A DNA stretch of 64,000 nucleotides from Nostoc sp. UHCC 0302 (GTDB lineage Bacteria > Cyanobacteriota > Cyanobacteriia > Cyanobacteriales > Nostocaceae). Every line of letters starts with the position of its first letter. Position 1 is the stretch's first letter. The stretch covers positions 4,000,501-4,064,500 of the forward strand of contig NZ_CP151099.1 of assembly GCF_038096175.1 (NCBI RefSeq). The letters run 5' to 3'. The position numbers were made by a program, and so were the translations under genes. Shown here one piece after another: positions 1-7,049 of the stretch. Under the pieces are notes generated by a model that did no database searches, was not told where the DNA came from, and saw only the letters and a list, made by a program, of their open reading frames with translations.

Positions 1-31
1 AATAAATACCCACCGAAATTAGGTTTTAAAC

Positions 32-766
32 CTACTTTGCTGCTAAATAGGCTTCTAATGCCTCAGAACCCCCAATTAATTTACCATCGATAAATACTTG
101 GGGAACTGTTGTCGCACCTGTAACCGCCCGTAAAGAGCGCGTGGTAATATCTTTCCCTAAGACTATTTCTTCGTAGTCTAGACCATGTTCTTTGAGCATT
201 GTTTTAGCGCGGGCGCAGAAAGGACAACCCACTTTCGCAAACAGGGAAACTACTTCTGGCTTCGCTGCTTGGGGGTTGATATATCTAAGCATTGTCTCAG
301 CATCGGATACCTTAAAGGGATCTCCAGGCTCATCTGGCTCAATGAACATATTTTCGATTACACCATCTTTCACCAGCATAGAATAGCGCCACGATCGCTT
401 ACCAAAGCCCAAGTCTGATTTATCTACTAGCATTCCCATGCCTTCAGTAAATTCACCATTTCCGTCAGGAATTACTGTGATATTACTTGCCTCTTGATCC
501 TTTGCCCATTCGTTCATCACAAAAGCATCATTGACAGAAATACAGATAATGTCATCGACACCGTTTTGCTTAAAAACCTTAGCCAACTCATTGTAACCAG
601 GAAGATGAGTTGATGAGCAAGTCGGAGTATAAGCACCTGGTAAAGAGAAAACAACAACTGTCTTACCAGCAAACAGCTCATCGGTTGTCACATTCACCCA
701 CTGGTTGTCCTTACGAGTACGGAACGTGACGTTGGGAACTCTTTGTCCTTTGCGATCGGCGAACAT
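32..766 (-). CDS. Peroxiredoxin (Prx5 type)-glutaredoxin fusion
   Basis: A thiol peroxidase of about 244 residues that should reduce hydrogen peroxide or alkyl hydroperoxides, with its own glutaredoxin domain as reductant. The N-terminal two thirds is a Prx5-type peroxiredoxin with the peroxidatic cysteine in [12 protein letters not shown]. The C-terminal third is a glutaredoxin with the redox motif GCPFCARAK and the cis-proline region [10 protein letters not shown]. The ATG at 766 is preferred over an upstream alternative at 790 because a good GGAGG lies about seven bases before it. The protein is probably cytosolic and glutathione-dependent, as in known Prx-Grx hybrids. A glutathione peroxidase-like gene lies 2 kb away on the same strand, so this end of the window is rich in peroxide defence. 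Confidence 0.93.
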   Translation of the reverse strand: MFADRKGQRVPNVTFRTRKDNQWVNVTTDELFAGKTVVVFSLPGAYTPTCSSTHLPGYNELAKVFKQNGVDDIICISVNDAFVMNEWAKDQEASNITVIPDGNGEFTEGMGMLVDKSDLGFGKRSWRYSMLVKDGVIENMFIEPDEPGDPFKVSDAETMLRYINPQAAKPEVVSLFAKVGCPFCARAKTMLKEHGLDYEEIVLGKDITTRSLRAVTGATTVPQVFIDGKLIGGSEALEAYLAAK

Positions 767-898
767 AATTAAACCTCCGTTAGTTATCAATCTTTTGCTG
801 GTGCTGCATGATTTTCATGTCACCCCCCGATAAGTCTACAAAGGCTTTAGCCTCTATGTCACACAAAATTTATAAAGGCTTTGGTATCCATGCAAAAA

Positions 899-934
899 CA
901 AACTTAAGGCAGATTATGATCTGCCTTAAGTTTG
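899..934 (-). terminator. Perfect 16-bp hairpin, probable terminator
   Basis: Arms 899-914 and 919-934 are perfectly complementary (CAAACTTAAGGCAGAT) around a four-base loop. Read on the minus strand the stem is followed by a short T-run, so it can end transcription of the hydrolase-fold gene at 979-1908. Confidence 0.7.
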
Positions 935-978
935 TAGACTTTTGCGTCTAAATGTTATATATGTTGGCAACAAAAGCT

Positions 979-1908
979 TTAAGAAAATTCATCTATAAAT
1001 GGAGCGATCGCAGCTACAAATTCAGCCGTTGATTCATAGGGTAAAACATTTCGCCCATTCATTTTTATTCCCCGACCTTGAGGTAAACTGGCGAGATAAT
1101 CAGCTAAGCGTTCAGAGGGTGTTTCTTTTTTGCCTTCTTCGCTGATACTTGATGCTGTTTCGCCGACGACTACAAGTGTGGGTTGCTGAATTGAGGCGAT
1201 CGCACTACTATAATCTTGTCGCCAAAACCCCGCTAAAAAAGAAAATACTGCATGGCGATTGGCAAGATTTGCTGCACCTGCAACCAATGTATTTAACCAT
1301 TCTGCATCAACAGCATGATCATCAGCAAATAATTGGCGAGTGGAGAAAGAACGCAAAAATTTGGGAGTGCGTGCATACCGATAAAAAGCACTACCAAAAG
1401 GCGAATCTAATAAATTCCAAATAACTTTTTGTCGCCACTCAGGTGATTTTTTTGTAATTACAGCCCAAGCTGGCGGCCCGGCTAGTATAAGTCCGGCAAT
1501 TAAATTTGATTCCTTTTGAACTAATTCTATTGCAACTGGCAATAAAGCGCCTTGCACTACCACAATTACAGGTTTCTGCACTACTGTTTGTAAAAAGTAT
1601 TGCAACTGTTCTGCCCAATCACCAGGAGTGTAAGCCACATGAGGCATATCACTTTCACCACATCCGAGTAAATCAGGGTTATAGATTGGATTGAGGTGGC
1701 TTGTATTATACCATTCACGGCAAAATCTCTGCCAAAATTGCCGCGATAAGCCAACACCAATAGGATGAATTAACAGTAAAGGAATACCTTCAGGTGTTGT
1801 ATTAGTTGGTTGATGTAACTCGTAGGCGCAGCGGTAATTTTGCCAAGTGTAAAACTGAGTAGAAGATGGTGTTAGACTGGTTATATTAGCTATAGCAGAT
1901 GGTTGCAT
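979..1908 (-). CDS. Alpha/beta-hydrolase fold protein with altered nucleophile elbow
   Basis: A 309-residue protein of the alpha/beta-hydrolase fold. The oxyanion-loop strand LLLIHPIG is at about residues 44-51, and NPDLLGCGESD at about 77-87 matches the usual 'DLxGxGxS' segment. The nucleophile elbow, normally G-x-S-x-G, reads V-Q-G-A-L at residues 118-122, so the catalytic serine position is a glycine. The rest of the fold continues normally, with a late strand TLVVVGE. It is either a non-hydrolytic member or uses other residues; I cannot name a substrate. The epimerase gene upstream starts 22 bp beyond, on the same strand, so the two may be cotranscribed. Confidence 0.8.
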   Translation of the reverse strand: MQPSAIANITSLTPSSTQFYTWQNYRCAYELHQPTNTTPEGIPLLLIHPIGVGLSRQFWQRFCREWYNTSHLNPIYNPDLLGCGESDMPHVAYTPGDWAEQLQYFLQTVVQKPVIVVVQGALLPVAIELVQKESNLIAGLILAGPPAWAVITKKSPEWRQKVIWNLLDSPFGSAFYRYARTPKFLRSFSTRQLFADDHAVDAEWLNTLVAGAANLANRHAVFSFLAGFWRQDYSSAIASIQQPTLVVVGETASSISEEGKKETPSERLADYLASLPQGRGIKMNGRNVLPYESTAEFVAAIAPFIDEFS

Positions 1909-1930
1909 AATTCCAAGCTTTTAATACTTG

Positions 1931-2755
1931 TTAAAAAAGCATCTGTGAATGAATCAACTGGTATCCAGCTTCTTTAATTTTTTCATTCGATACCCAAGCA
2001 TTATATGGGCGAATACTCTTGACAGAAGTATCCCATATAACTTTAGGTAAATTATATTTTTCAAATAGGCTATCTAGCATTTCTCGACTAGTCAAATGAG
2101 CATCATCCACCAAATTGTAAATACCTTCTAAGCGCTGGTTACGGGCAAATTCTACAGCACCAACAATATCATCAAGGTGAATCCAATTAGTTATATCCTC
2201 GCCATTACCAGGACGGGTTGTACCAGAATATCGGTTAAATATTTTCATCAGTTCTCTACCAGGGCCATAAATTCCTCCCAAGCGCAAGATACAAACTCGC
2301 AGATTTTCGTTAGATGCTGATAGCAACACATCCTCCGTTTTGCGGAGAATTTGTGCATTTAAATTGGCAGGTGCAAGCGGTGTTTCTTCATCTACCCATA
2401 CACCATTTCTATCACCATATACTGCATAACTTCCTGTATATATTAATTGTTTCACGCTAGGAATCTGCCCCAAGACTGAAACTAAACTTTTGGCAGTTTG
2501 CAAATAAGTTTCTTCATAGACATCTGCACCTTTTGCACCAACACTCAAAAGTACAGCATCTTGATTTTGCAAAACTGATTTTAGATTTTCTAGGTCATTG
2601 CCTTGGATAACTGTAACTCTTTGGGCGACTGATTGTAGCGCTGGAACCCGCTCAGGGGATGTTGTGGTGGCGCTCACAAAAAAATTCAGCTTTTGCTGCC
2701 AATATTGAGCAACTGCATAACCAACATAACCACAACCAATGATTGCAACATTCAT
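1931..2755 (-). CDS. NAD(P)-dependent epimerase/dehydratase family protein (extended SDR-like)
   Basis: A 274-residue Rossmann-fold protein beginning with the dinucleotide motif MNVAIIGCGYVG (GxGxxG). TGSYAVYGD at about residues 105-115 and RLGGIYGPGRE further on are typical of NAD-dependent epimerases of the YeeZ-like branch. The usual YxxxK pair is not obvious, so the reaction cannot be given. No strong ribosome binding site precedes the ATG. The stop is 22 bp from the start of the hydrolase-fold gene, suggesting a two-gene unit. Confidence 0.82.
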   Translation of the reverse strand: MNVAIIGCGYVGYAVAQYWQQKLNFFVSATTTSPERVPALQSVAQRVTVIQGNDLENLKSVLQNQDAVLLSVGAKGADVYEETYLQTAKSLVSVLGQIPSVKQLIYTGSYAVYGDRNGVWVDEETPLAPANLNAQILRKTEDVLLSASNENLRVCILRLGGIYGPGRELMKIFNRYSGTTRPGNGEDITNWIHLDDIVGAVEFARNQRLEGIYNLVDDAHLTSREMLDSLFEKYNLPKVIWDTSVKSIRPYNAWVSNEKIKEAGYQLIHSQMLF

Positions 2756-2816
2756 GGCAATTTAGACACCAATAAATTAAACTGCTTGCTGGAGTCAATA
2801 TTCTCAATTAAGGAAC

Positions 2817-2841
2817 TTGGCGTAAATAAATTTACGCCCAA
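2817..2841 (-). terminator. Hairpin downstream of the glutathione peroxidase-like gene
   Basis: TTGG-CGTAAAT pairs with ATTTACGCCCAA with one bulged base. It lies about 65 bp past the stop of the minus-strand gene at 2908-3393 and before the epimerase gene. There is no strong T-run, so termination is only likely. Confidence 0.4.
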
Positions 2842-2870
2842 TAATCAAGAGCCAAGAGTCAAGAGTTTTT

Positions 2871-2910
2871 AACTAATGACTAATGACTAATAACTAATGA
2901 CTAATAACTA
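2871..2910. repeat. Short tandem repeats of 'taatgac/taataac' type
   Basis: Five heptamer units alternating between taatgac and taataac, abutting the stop codon of the glutathione peroxidase-like gene. Such heptamer repeats are typical of Nostoc-type genomes. Confidence 0.8.
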
Positions 2911-3393
2911 TTTTGCTAATTCTCTCTTAATTGTGGCAATTAATTCTGGTGAATAAGGTTGAACACTACTACTAAATCGAGCTACTACTTCACCTTGCTT
3001 ATTGACTAAAAATTTTTCAAAGTTCCAAGCAACAGGCCCCGTTGGCTCAACGGCCTTAGTAAGTCGCTCATAAAGTGGGTGTTGCTGGGAGCCTTTAGCA
3101 TGAACTTTATCGAACAGATCAAAGCTCACACCATACTTGCTTGTACAGAATTGTACGATTTCTTCGTTGCTTCCTGGTTCCTGCGCTCCAAAATCGTTGC
3201 AGGGAAAACCCAAAATACTTAACCCAGCGTCCCCAAACTCTTGGTTCAACTTTTCTAGTCCGTCATATTGGGAGGTATAACCGCAATATGAAGCTACATT
3301 CACAATTAACAGTACCTTCCCGGTATACTCACTTAGCTGCTTATCCTTGCCATTAATAGTTTTGACTGCAATATCAGAAATTGTGCTACCCAT
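2908..3393 (-). CDS. Glutathione peroxidase family protein (cysteine type)
   Basis: A 161-residue thioredoxin-fold peroxidase. The peroxidatic site NVASYCGYT has cysteine where animal enzymes carry selenocysteine. GFPCNDFGAQEPG supplies the conserved glutamine and the second cysteine region, and WNFEKFLV supplies the conserved tryptophan. Length fits the bacterial and plant family, whose members often use thioredoxin rather than glutathione. No signal peptide is present, so it should be cytosolic. The gene stands alone, ending directly at a heptamer repeat. Confidence 0.94.
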   Translation of the reverse strand: MGSTISDIAVKTINGKDKQLSEYTGKVLLIVNVASYCGYTSQYDGLEKLNQEFGDAGLSILGFPCNDFGAQEPGSNEEIVQFCTSKYGVSFDLFDKVHAKGSQQHPLYERLTKAVEPTGPVAWNFEKFLVNKQGEVVARFSSSVQPYSPELIATIKRELAK

Positions 3394-3492
3394 TTTAAAT
3401 CTGAATCTATAGGGAATATTGCCAAGTTTCCCATATTGCAGGTACTACAAATCCGGTTGACTTGGGAAAAACAGGTTTTTTAGCATTGAATT

Positions 3493-3597
3493 GAGGGCTG
3501 GGAACTGGAGACTGGGAACTGGGGAATAGGGACAAGGAAGATCAGCAAGTAGACAGAGAATAACTAATACTCTTATTCCCTACTCCCTACTCCCTAT
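3493..3597. repeat. Purine/pyrimidine-rich interspersed repeat with inverted arms
   Basis: A G-rich arm ('gggaactggggaataggg' style) is followed after about 40 bases by its pyrimidine complement (tattccctactccctactcc). The second arm ends at the stop codon of the next minus-strand gene. The style matches other repeats in this window at 11735-11836 and 13175-13385. Confidence 0.6.
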
Positions 3598-4278
3598 TTA
3601 CTGATGAATTGCGCCATCAGGCATGATTGCTCCAGCCAAGTTAGCACCAATCAGTTTCACGAGCAAGCGTTCGCCAGAGCGAATCCGCGCTCCTGTCAAG
3701 TCAGCTCCCCGCAAATCTGCTCCGCTGAGATCCGCTCCGATTAAATTAGCAGCCCGCAAATTCGCTTCCCTGAGATCAGCTAAAAGTAGGTTTGCCCGAA
3801 ATAAATTTGCTTCAGATAAATCTGCTCCTCTGAGATTCACTTTGTGCATAAAAGTATCACTGAGATCAGCACCACTCAAGTTCGCATAACTCAGGTTTCT
3901 ACCAGATAAATCTTTATTACTCAAATTCGCCCGACTATAGTCTTTGCCACTCAAGTCCGAGTTTTGCTTTGGTGGATGATGGCTTGAATCGGTTGTTGGC
4001 GATGATTTTTTCTGTTGATGTGGCGGTGAATAAGGTTGTGAGTAAGGTTGTGAGTAAGGGGTAGTCTGATGTTTAGCTTTTGAAGAGCGCAATTTGTCAC
4101 GAGCCTCATTAATTGCTTTGAGCTTGTCTTGTGCTTTTTGCTGTAAGCGGAGATTTTCTTTTGGAATGCGATCGGGATGCCAAACAAAGACTAAATCTTT
4201 GTAAGCCTGGTTCACTTCCTCAAGCGTTGCCCCAGGCTCTAATTCCAAGACTCTATAGTACCGCTCCAACTCACTCAT
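3598..4278 (-). CDS. J-domain protein with C-terminal pentapeptide repeats
   Basis: A 226-residue protein joining two modules. Residues 1-65 form a DnaJ-type J domain (YYRVLELEPGATLEEVNQAY, then the Hsp70-activating HPD in VWHPDRIP). A low-complexity linker at about 70-105 includes three YSQP-type repeats. From about 108 to the end there are many A(D/N)LxX pentapeptides (ANLSNKDLSGRNLSYANLSG and similar), expected to form a right-handed beta-helix. The role is probably recruitment of DnaK to something bound by the helix, but that is inference. The fused architecture is seen in cyanobacteria. Confidence 0.88.
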   Translation of the reverse strand: MSELERYYRVLELEPGATLEEVNQAYKDLVFVWHPDRIPKENLRLQQKAQDKLKAINEARDKLRSSKAKHQTTPYSQPYSQPYSPPHQQKKSSPTTDSSHHPPKQNSDLSGKDYSRANLSNKDLSGRNLSYANLSGADLSDTFMHKVNLRGADLSEANLFRANLLLADLREANLRAANLIGADLSGADLRGADLTGARIRSGERLLVKLIGANLAGAIMPDGAIHQ

Positions 4279-4314
4279 AAGACGTTTTGGTGGACAATCA
4301 ACTTAATTATGAGT

Positions 4315-4339
4315 GATGCAGCCGATAGATGGCTGCATC
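4315..4339. repeat. 9-bp inverted repeat upstream of the J-domain gene
   Basis: GATGCAGCC and GGCTGCATC are separated by seven bases, about 37 bp before the J-domain start. It could be an operator or a terminator for the minus-strand gene beyond it; no T-run follows on the minus strand. Confidence 0.35.
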
Positions 4340-4349
4340 TTTTGCTAAT

Positions 4350-4440
4350 AGTCATTTGTCATTTTTCATTTGTCATTGGGCATTATTTATTCTTTACTGT
4401 CCCGCACTCTCCCACTCGCAACTCTCCAACTCTCCCACTC
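4350..4440. repeat. 'tttgtcat' and 'ctctcccact' short repeats
   Basis: Imperfect copies of gtcatttgtcatt followed by pyrimidine-rich ctctcccactc units. They run up to the stop codon of the gene at 4439. Confidence 0.6.
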
Positions 4441-4933
4441 ATCTCCCCATAACGCCATTTCTCCATCGCATCATACCTCTTAAATATGCTCCCACTGGAA
4501 CCTGATAGACCTCAATAAAAATCCAAACAATAATTGATAAATGCGAGAAGAAAGTTAATATAGTCCAAATATATGGCATCCAGGTAACTGGCTCTTTTGG
4601 GGTAGGAGGAAAATAATAAGCTACTATGCCAATGAGAGTAGTAGGAAGGAGTACAAAAGCTACAGAGGCTAGTCCATAACCCCACCCTAATTCCACACCT
4701 TCCAACCGGGCTTCTGTCCAGTTAAAACCATTCCACCGCCAAGTTAAGGGAGGTTGTCTAGAAGGCATTTTGATTTGCTGTAGTTCTAGATTAGCGGTAA
4801 AAATCTCTTGGCAAAAGTCACAAGCCATCGCTTCCATCAATGGCATATGAGAAATCTTACCTATCCGACAGACTGGGCAGGGGTAAACTCCATGATAGTC
4901 GAAAGATGTGGCTAAGATTTTGGAACTGGGCAT
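4439..4933 (-). CDS. Small membrane protein with an N-terminal zinc-ribbon-like motif
   Basis: About 164 residues. The N-terminus has paired cysteines CPVC and CDFC, as in a zinc ribbon. Two hydrophobic helices follow, GLASVAFVLLPTTLIGIVAYYF and a segment near YIWTILTFFSHLSIIVWIFI. This suggests a cytoplasmic metal-binding head on a two-pass membrane anchor. I do not recognise a named family. The start is placed at the second methionine; no clear ribosome binding site distinguishes the two. Confidence 0.75.
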   Translation of the reverse strand: MPSSKILATSFDYHGVYPCPVCRIGKISHMPLMEAMACDFCQEIFTANLELQQIKMPSRQPPLTWRWNGFNWTEARLEGVELGWGYGLASVAFVLLPTTLIGIVAYYFPPTPKEPVTWMPYIWTILTFFSHLSIIVWIFIEVYQVPVGAYLRGMMRWRNGVMGR

Positions 4934-5297
4934 AATCAAACAGGTGATCCTAAAAATCTTGATCGGGTCAATCAGAGCTTGGATAAGAATGATGGCTGAT
5001 GTATTTTCAACATTCTTTTTTGATATTCAATTACCTATTAGCTATGACCTAACAATATTTGTAAATTTATATGACTCTGGCGTAATTTAATAACAAGTTA
5101 CTGTTTTCATTTACACAAAAAAGTAAGTTAGCATTTCACCAGCCCAAAATCCCCAGATTTTGCTTAGGGAAAGGGTAAAGTTCATAAGTCTTTTCTTTTT
5201 CATCTTTCCCTATCCATCAAAGATGTTTTAGCGAACAACTAATCTTGATTTCCACAGTTGTACTGAGTCTATCGCTTTTTTTGGGTGTTGTGGGGTA

Positions 5298-5326
5298 TTG
5301 ACACGGCTGACTGTTTCTGTTAGGTT
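5298..5326 (+). promoter_or_regulatory. Candidate promoter for the DAHP synthase leader
   Basis: TTGACA at 5298-5303 and TAGGTT at 5321-5326 are spaced by 17 bases. A start a few bases further on would put both leader peptides inside the transcript. The -10 match is weak, and other AT-rich hexamers (TAATAT at 5330) are possible. Confidence 0.4.
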
Positions 5327-5372
5327 CCTTAATATAGGTATAAGTAAAAATTTCCAATTAAACGCCGCACAA

Positions 5373-5429
5373 ATGTCCAGCAGAAATTACTACTTTTATT
5401 TTTGGTTTAGGGTGGTTCACCGGGAGTGA
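5373..5429 (+). CDS. Aromatic leader peptide 1 (attenuator of DAHP synthase)
   Basis: An 18-codon reading frame MSSRNYYFYFWFRVVHRE with seven consecutive aromatic codons (Tyr Tyr Phe Tyr Phe Trp Phe) at 5388-5408. Its end overlaps the left arm of an 11-bp stem that competes with the following terminator. This is the layout of classical ribosome-mediated attenuation, in which stalling for charged tRNA-Phe, Tyr or Trp would favour readthrough. There is no obvious Shine-Dalgarno sequence before the ATG, which is common in cyanobacteria. It is not recorded as a gene by ordinary ORF calling because of its size. Confidence 0.78.
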   Translation: MSSRNYYFYFWFRVVHRE

Positions 5430-5463
5430 ATCGAGTTTCCTAATGGAAACCGCCCGGTGAACC
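5414..5463 (+). promoter_or_regulatory. Antiterminator stem of attenuator 1
   Basis: GGTTCACCGGG at 5414-5424 pairs perfectly with CCCGGTGAACC at 5453-5463. An inner hairpin GTTTCC/GGAAAC sits at 5435-5450. The right arm shares bases 5460-5463 with the left arm of the terminator, so the two structures exclude each other. A ribosome finishing leader peptide 1 (stop at 5427-5429) would cover the left arm. Confidence 0.75.
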
Positions 5464-5493
5464 GCAGAGCTAACTCTGCGGTTTTTGTTTTTT
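5460..5493 (+). terminator. Terminator of attenuator 1
   Basis: A 10-bp stem (5460-5469 with 5474-5483, AACCGCAGAG/CTCTGCGGTT) with a four-base loop runs into an interrupted T-run at 5482-5493. It precedes the ribosome binding site of leader peptide 2. Confidence 0.85.
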
Positions 5494-5511
5494 AAGGAGC
5501 AGAATTTCATC

Positions 5512-5574
5512 ATGATGACCTATTTCGGTAACTGGTTTTACAGCTTTTACTTTTGGCCCAGAGCATCCGGGTAG
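5512..5574 (+). CDS. Aromatic leader peptide 2 (attenuator of DAHP synthase)
   Basis: A 20-codon frame MMTYFGNWFYSFYFWPRASG with nine aromatic codons (four Phe, three Tyr, two Trp). An AAGGAG at 5494-5499, just after the first terminator's T-run, serves as ribosome binding site, 12 bases before the first ATG. The last codons contain TCCGGG at 5566-5571, which can pair with CCCGGA at 5599-5604 in the terminator stem. It therefore repeats the logic of leader 1 in the same transcript. I know of no named homologue. Confidence 0.78.
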   Translation: MMTYFGNWFYSFYFWPRASG

Positions 5575-5597
5575 AGTTTCATGCTGATGAATCACAC

Positions 5598-5632
5598 GCC
5601 CGGAACCTTTGAAAGTTCCGGGCTTTTTTTTT
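5598..5632 (+). terminator. Terminator of attenuator 2
   Basis: GCCCGGAAC (5598-5606) pairs with GTTCCGGGC (5615-5623) and is followed by nine T residues. It ends 21 bases before the DAHP synthase ATG and can be opened by the competing TCCGGG (5566-5571)/CCCGGA (5599-5604) pairing, a six-base helix. Confidence 0.88.
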
Positions 5633-5653
5633 AATTTAAAGGAGAATCAAACC

Positions 5654-6526
5654 ATGATTAACGCTAAACTTGCCTCACAATCCCATACTAACCATCAAAC
5701 AATCGTTAAACTCTCACAAACAGTCGCTTTCGGGGGTAAAGAGTTGGTAATTATCGGTGGCCCCTGCACCGTAGAAAACTTGGGACAAATGGAGACAGTC
5801 GCCCAAAAGTTATCTACTGCATCTGTACAAGCTTTGCGTGGCGGCGTCTACAAACCCCGCACATCCCCTTATGCTTTTCAGGGGATGGGAGAGGAAGGAT
5901 TAGAAATTTTGGCAAAGGTGCGATCGCGTTACAATATGCCAGTCGTCACTGAGGTGATGTCAATCTCCCAAATTGAGGTAGTTGCTGCCCACGCTGATAT
6001 GCTTCAAGTTGGTAGTCGCAATATGCAAAACTTTGATTTGCTCAAAGCTTTGGGACAAGCTGGTAAACCGATACTGCTCAAACGCGGTTTAGCAGCAACT
6101 ATTGAAGAATTCGTGATGGCAGCTGAATATATTCTTAGTCACGGCAATCCTGAAGTAGTGTTGTGTGAAAGAGGTATTCGCAGCTTTGATGATTACACGC
6201 GCAACGTCTTAGATTTGGGGGCAGTGGCAGCACTCAAGCAAATAACTCACCTGCCTGTGATTGTAGATCCTTCCCATGCTGTAGGTAAACGGGAATTAGT
6301 GGCACCTGTGGCTAAGGCTGCGGTGGCTTGTGGCGCAGACGGGTTAATTATTGAGTGTCATCCAGAACCAGAGAAATCTGTATCTGATGCACGTCAAGCC
6401 CTTTCTTTAGAAGATATGGTGCATCTAGTTGCTAGTTTAAAGCCTGTAGCCGCAGCTGTGGGGCGAAATATATCAGAAGCAGTCGGGGTGGGTTTAGAAC
6501 CTGCCCCGATTTTTTGTGCTGCTTGA
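5654..6526 (+). CDS. aroF: 3-deoxy-7-phosphoheptulonate (DAHP) synthase, type I-beta
   Basis: First enzyme of the shikimate pathway, joining phosphoenolpyruvate and erythrose 4-phosphate. The 290-residue barrel carries the family signatures [56 protein letters not shown] and [10 protein letters not shown], which hold substrate-binding and metal-binding residues. It resembles the I-beta (KDO8P-synthase-like) group. No N-terminal ACT or ferredoxin-like regulatory domain is present, so feedback by aromatic amino acids probably does not act on the protein. Control may fall on the two leader-peptide attenuators upstream. The ATG at 5654 has GGAG nine bases before it; an in-frame start at 5609 would lie inside the terminator and is unlikely. 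Confidence 0.95.
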   Translation: MINAKLASQSHTNHQTIVKLSQTVAFGGKELVIIGGPCTVENLGQMETVAQKLSTASVQALRGGVYKPRTSPYAFQGMGEEGLEILAKVRSRYNMPVVTEVMSISQIEVVAAHADMLQVGSRNMQNFDLLKALGQAGKPILLKRGLAATIEEFVMAAEYILSHGNPEVVLCERGIRSFDDYTRNVLDLGAVAALKQITHLPVIVDPSHAVGKRELVAPVAKAAVACGADGLIIECHPEPEKSVSDARQALSLEDMVHLVASLKPVAAAVGRNISEAVGVGLEPAPIFCAA

Positions 6527-6538
6527 ATTTTGCTTGGG

Positions 6539-6590
6539 GCGATCGCTATATTTGAAGTTAGATAGAATAGCGATCGCTATCATTTTTTTG
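6539..6590 (+). terminator. Terminator after DAHP synthase, built on HIP1 octamers
   Basis: GCGATCGCTAT (6539-6549) pairs with ATAGCGATCGC (6567-6577), loop of 17, followed by a run of seven T at 6583-6589. Both arms contain the HIP1 octamer. Confidence 0.55.
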
Positions 6591-6828
6591 CTGATTAGTC
6601 TTATTGATTTTCTTTGTCAATAAATATTCAATAGTAGAAGCTAAAAGATATTAGGCTACAATACTCCTGACTCTTTTAATGCTCAAAAATTTTGCAATAT
6701 AGCCTCAAAACTTAATATCAAAGTCATAACAAATTAACAACAATTTCTTTCTGCAAAGGGTAGGCTAAATTAACAATTATTTGTATACTAATTTTTAGAT
6801 AAACTAACATTACGTTTGTCTAATTAGA

Positions 6829-6859
6829 ATATTTCGCAAAATCTTTCTTTGCGAAATAT
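6829..6859. repeat. Perfect 12-bp inverted repeat
   Basis: ATATTTCGCAAA (6829-6840) and TTTGCGAAATAT (6848-6859) with a seven-base loop, 190 bp before the efflux operon. It could be an operator or a stem-loop RNA element. The rest of 6591-7049 is AT-rich and without a convincing gene. Confidence 0.5.
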
Positions 6860-6884
6860 GTGAATTCTCAAGACAAGCGCTTTT

Positions 6885-6955
6885 CCTGTCAAAGACGCTG
6901 CGCGGTAAGGGCAGCTATGACCGAAGTGTTTTACGGGTTTTCTGCAAGAAGCCTT
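6885..6955. repeat. Degenerate copy of the 'ctgcgc...gcagctatg...ttacgg' interspersed repeat
   Basis: The string gacgctgcgcggtaagg...cagctatgaccgaagtgttttacgg is a diverged version of the element seen intact at 13195-13330 and 45664-45735. Confidence 0.5.
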
Positions 6956-7049
6956 GTAGGTAAGTAGTCGCCTGATTGGGTAAATCCCATTAAAAGCACT
7001 GCTTCACCACTACGTGTTTACAGTTTTCCCTTTACCCTAGATTTTTGAT

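Noticed and set aside
5609-5653. Upstream start for DAHP synthase
   Set aside because: It lies inside the terminator hairpin; the ATG at 5654 has a good GGAG and matches family length.
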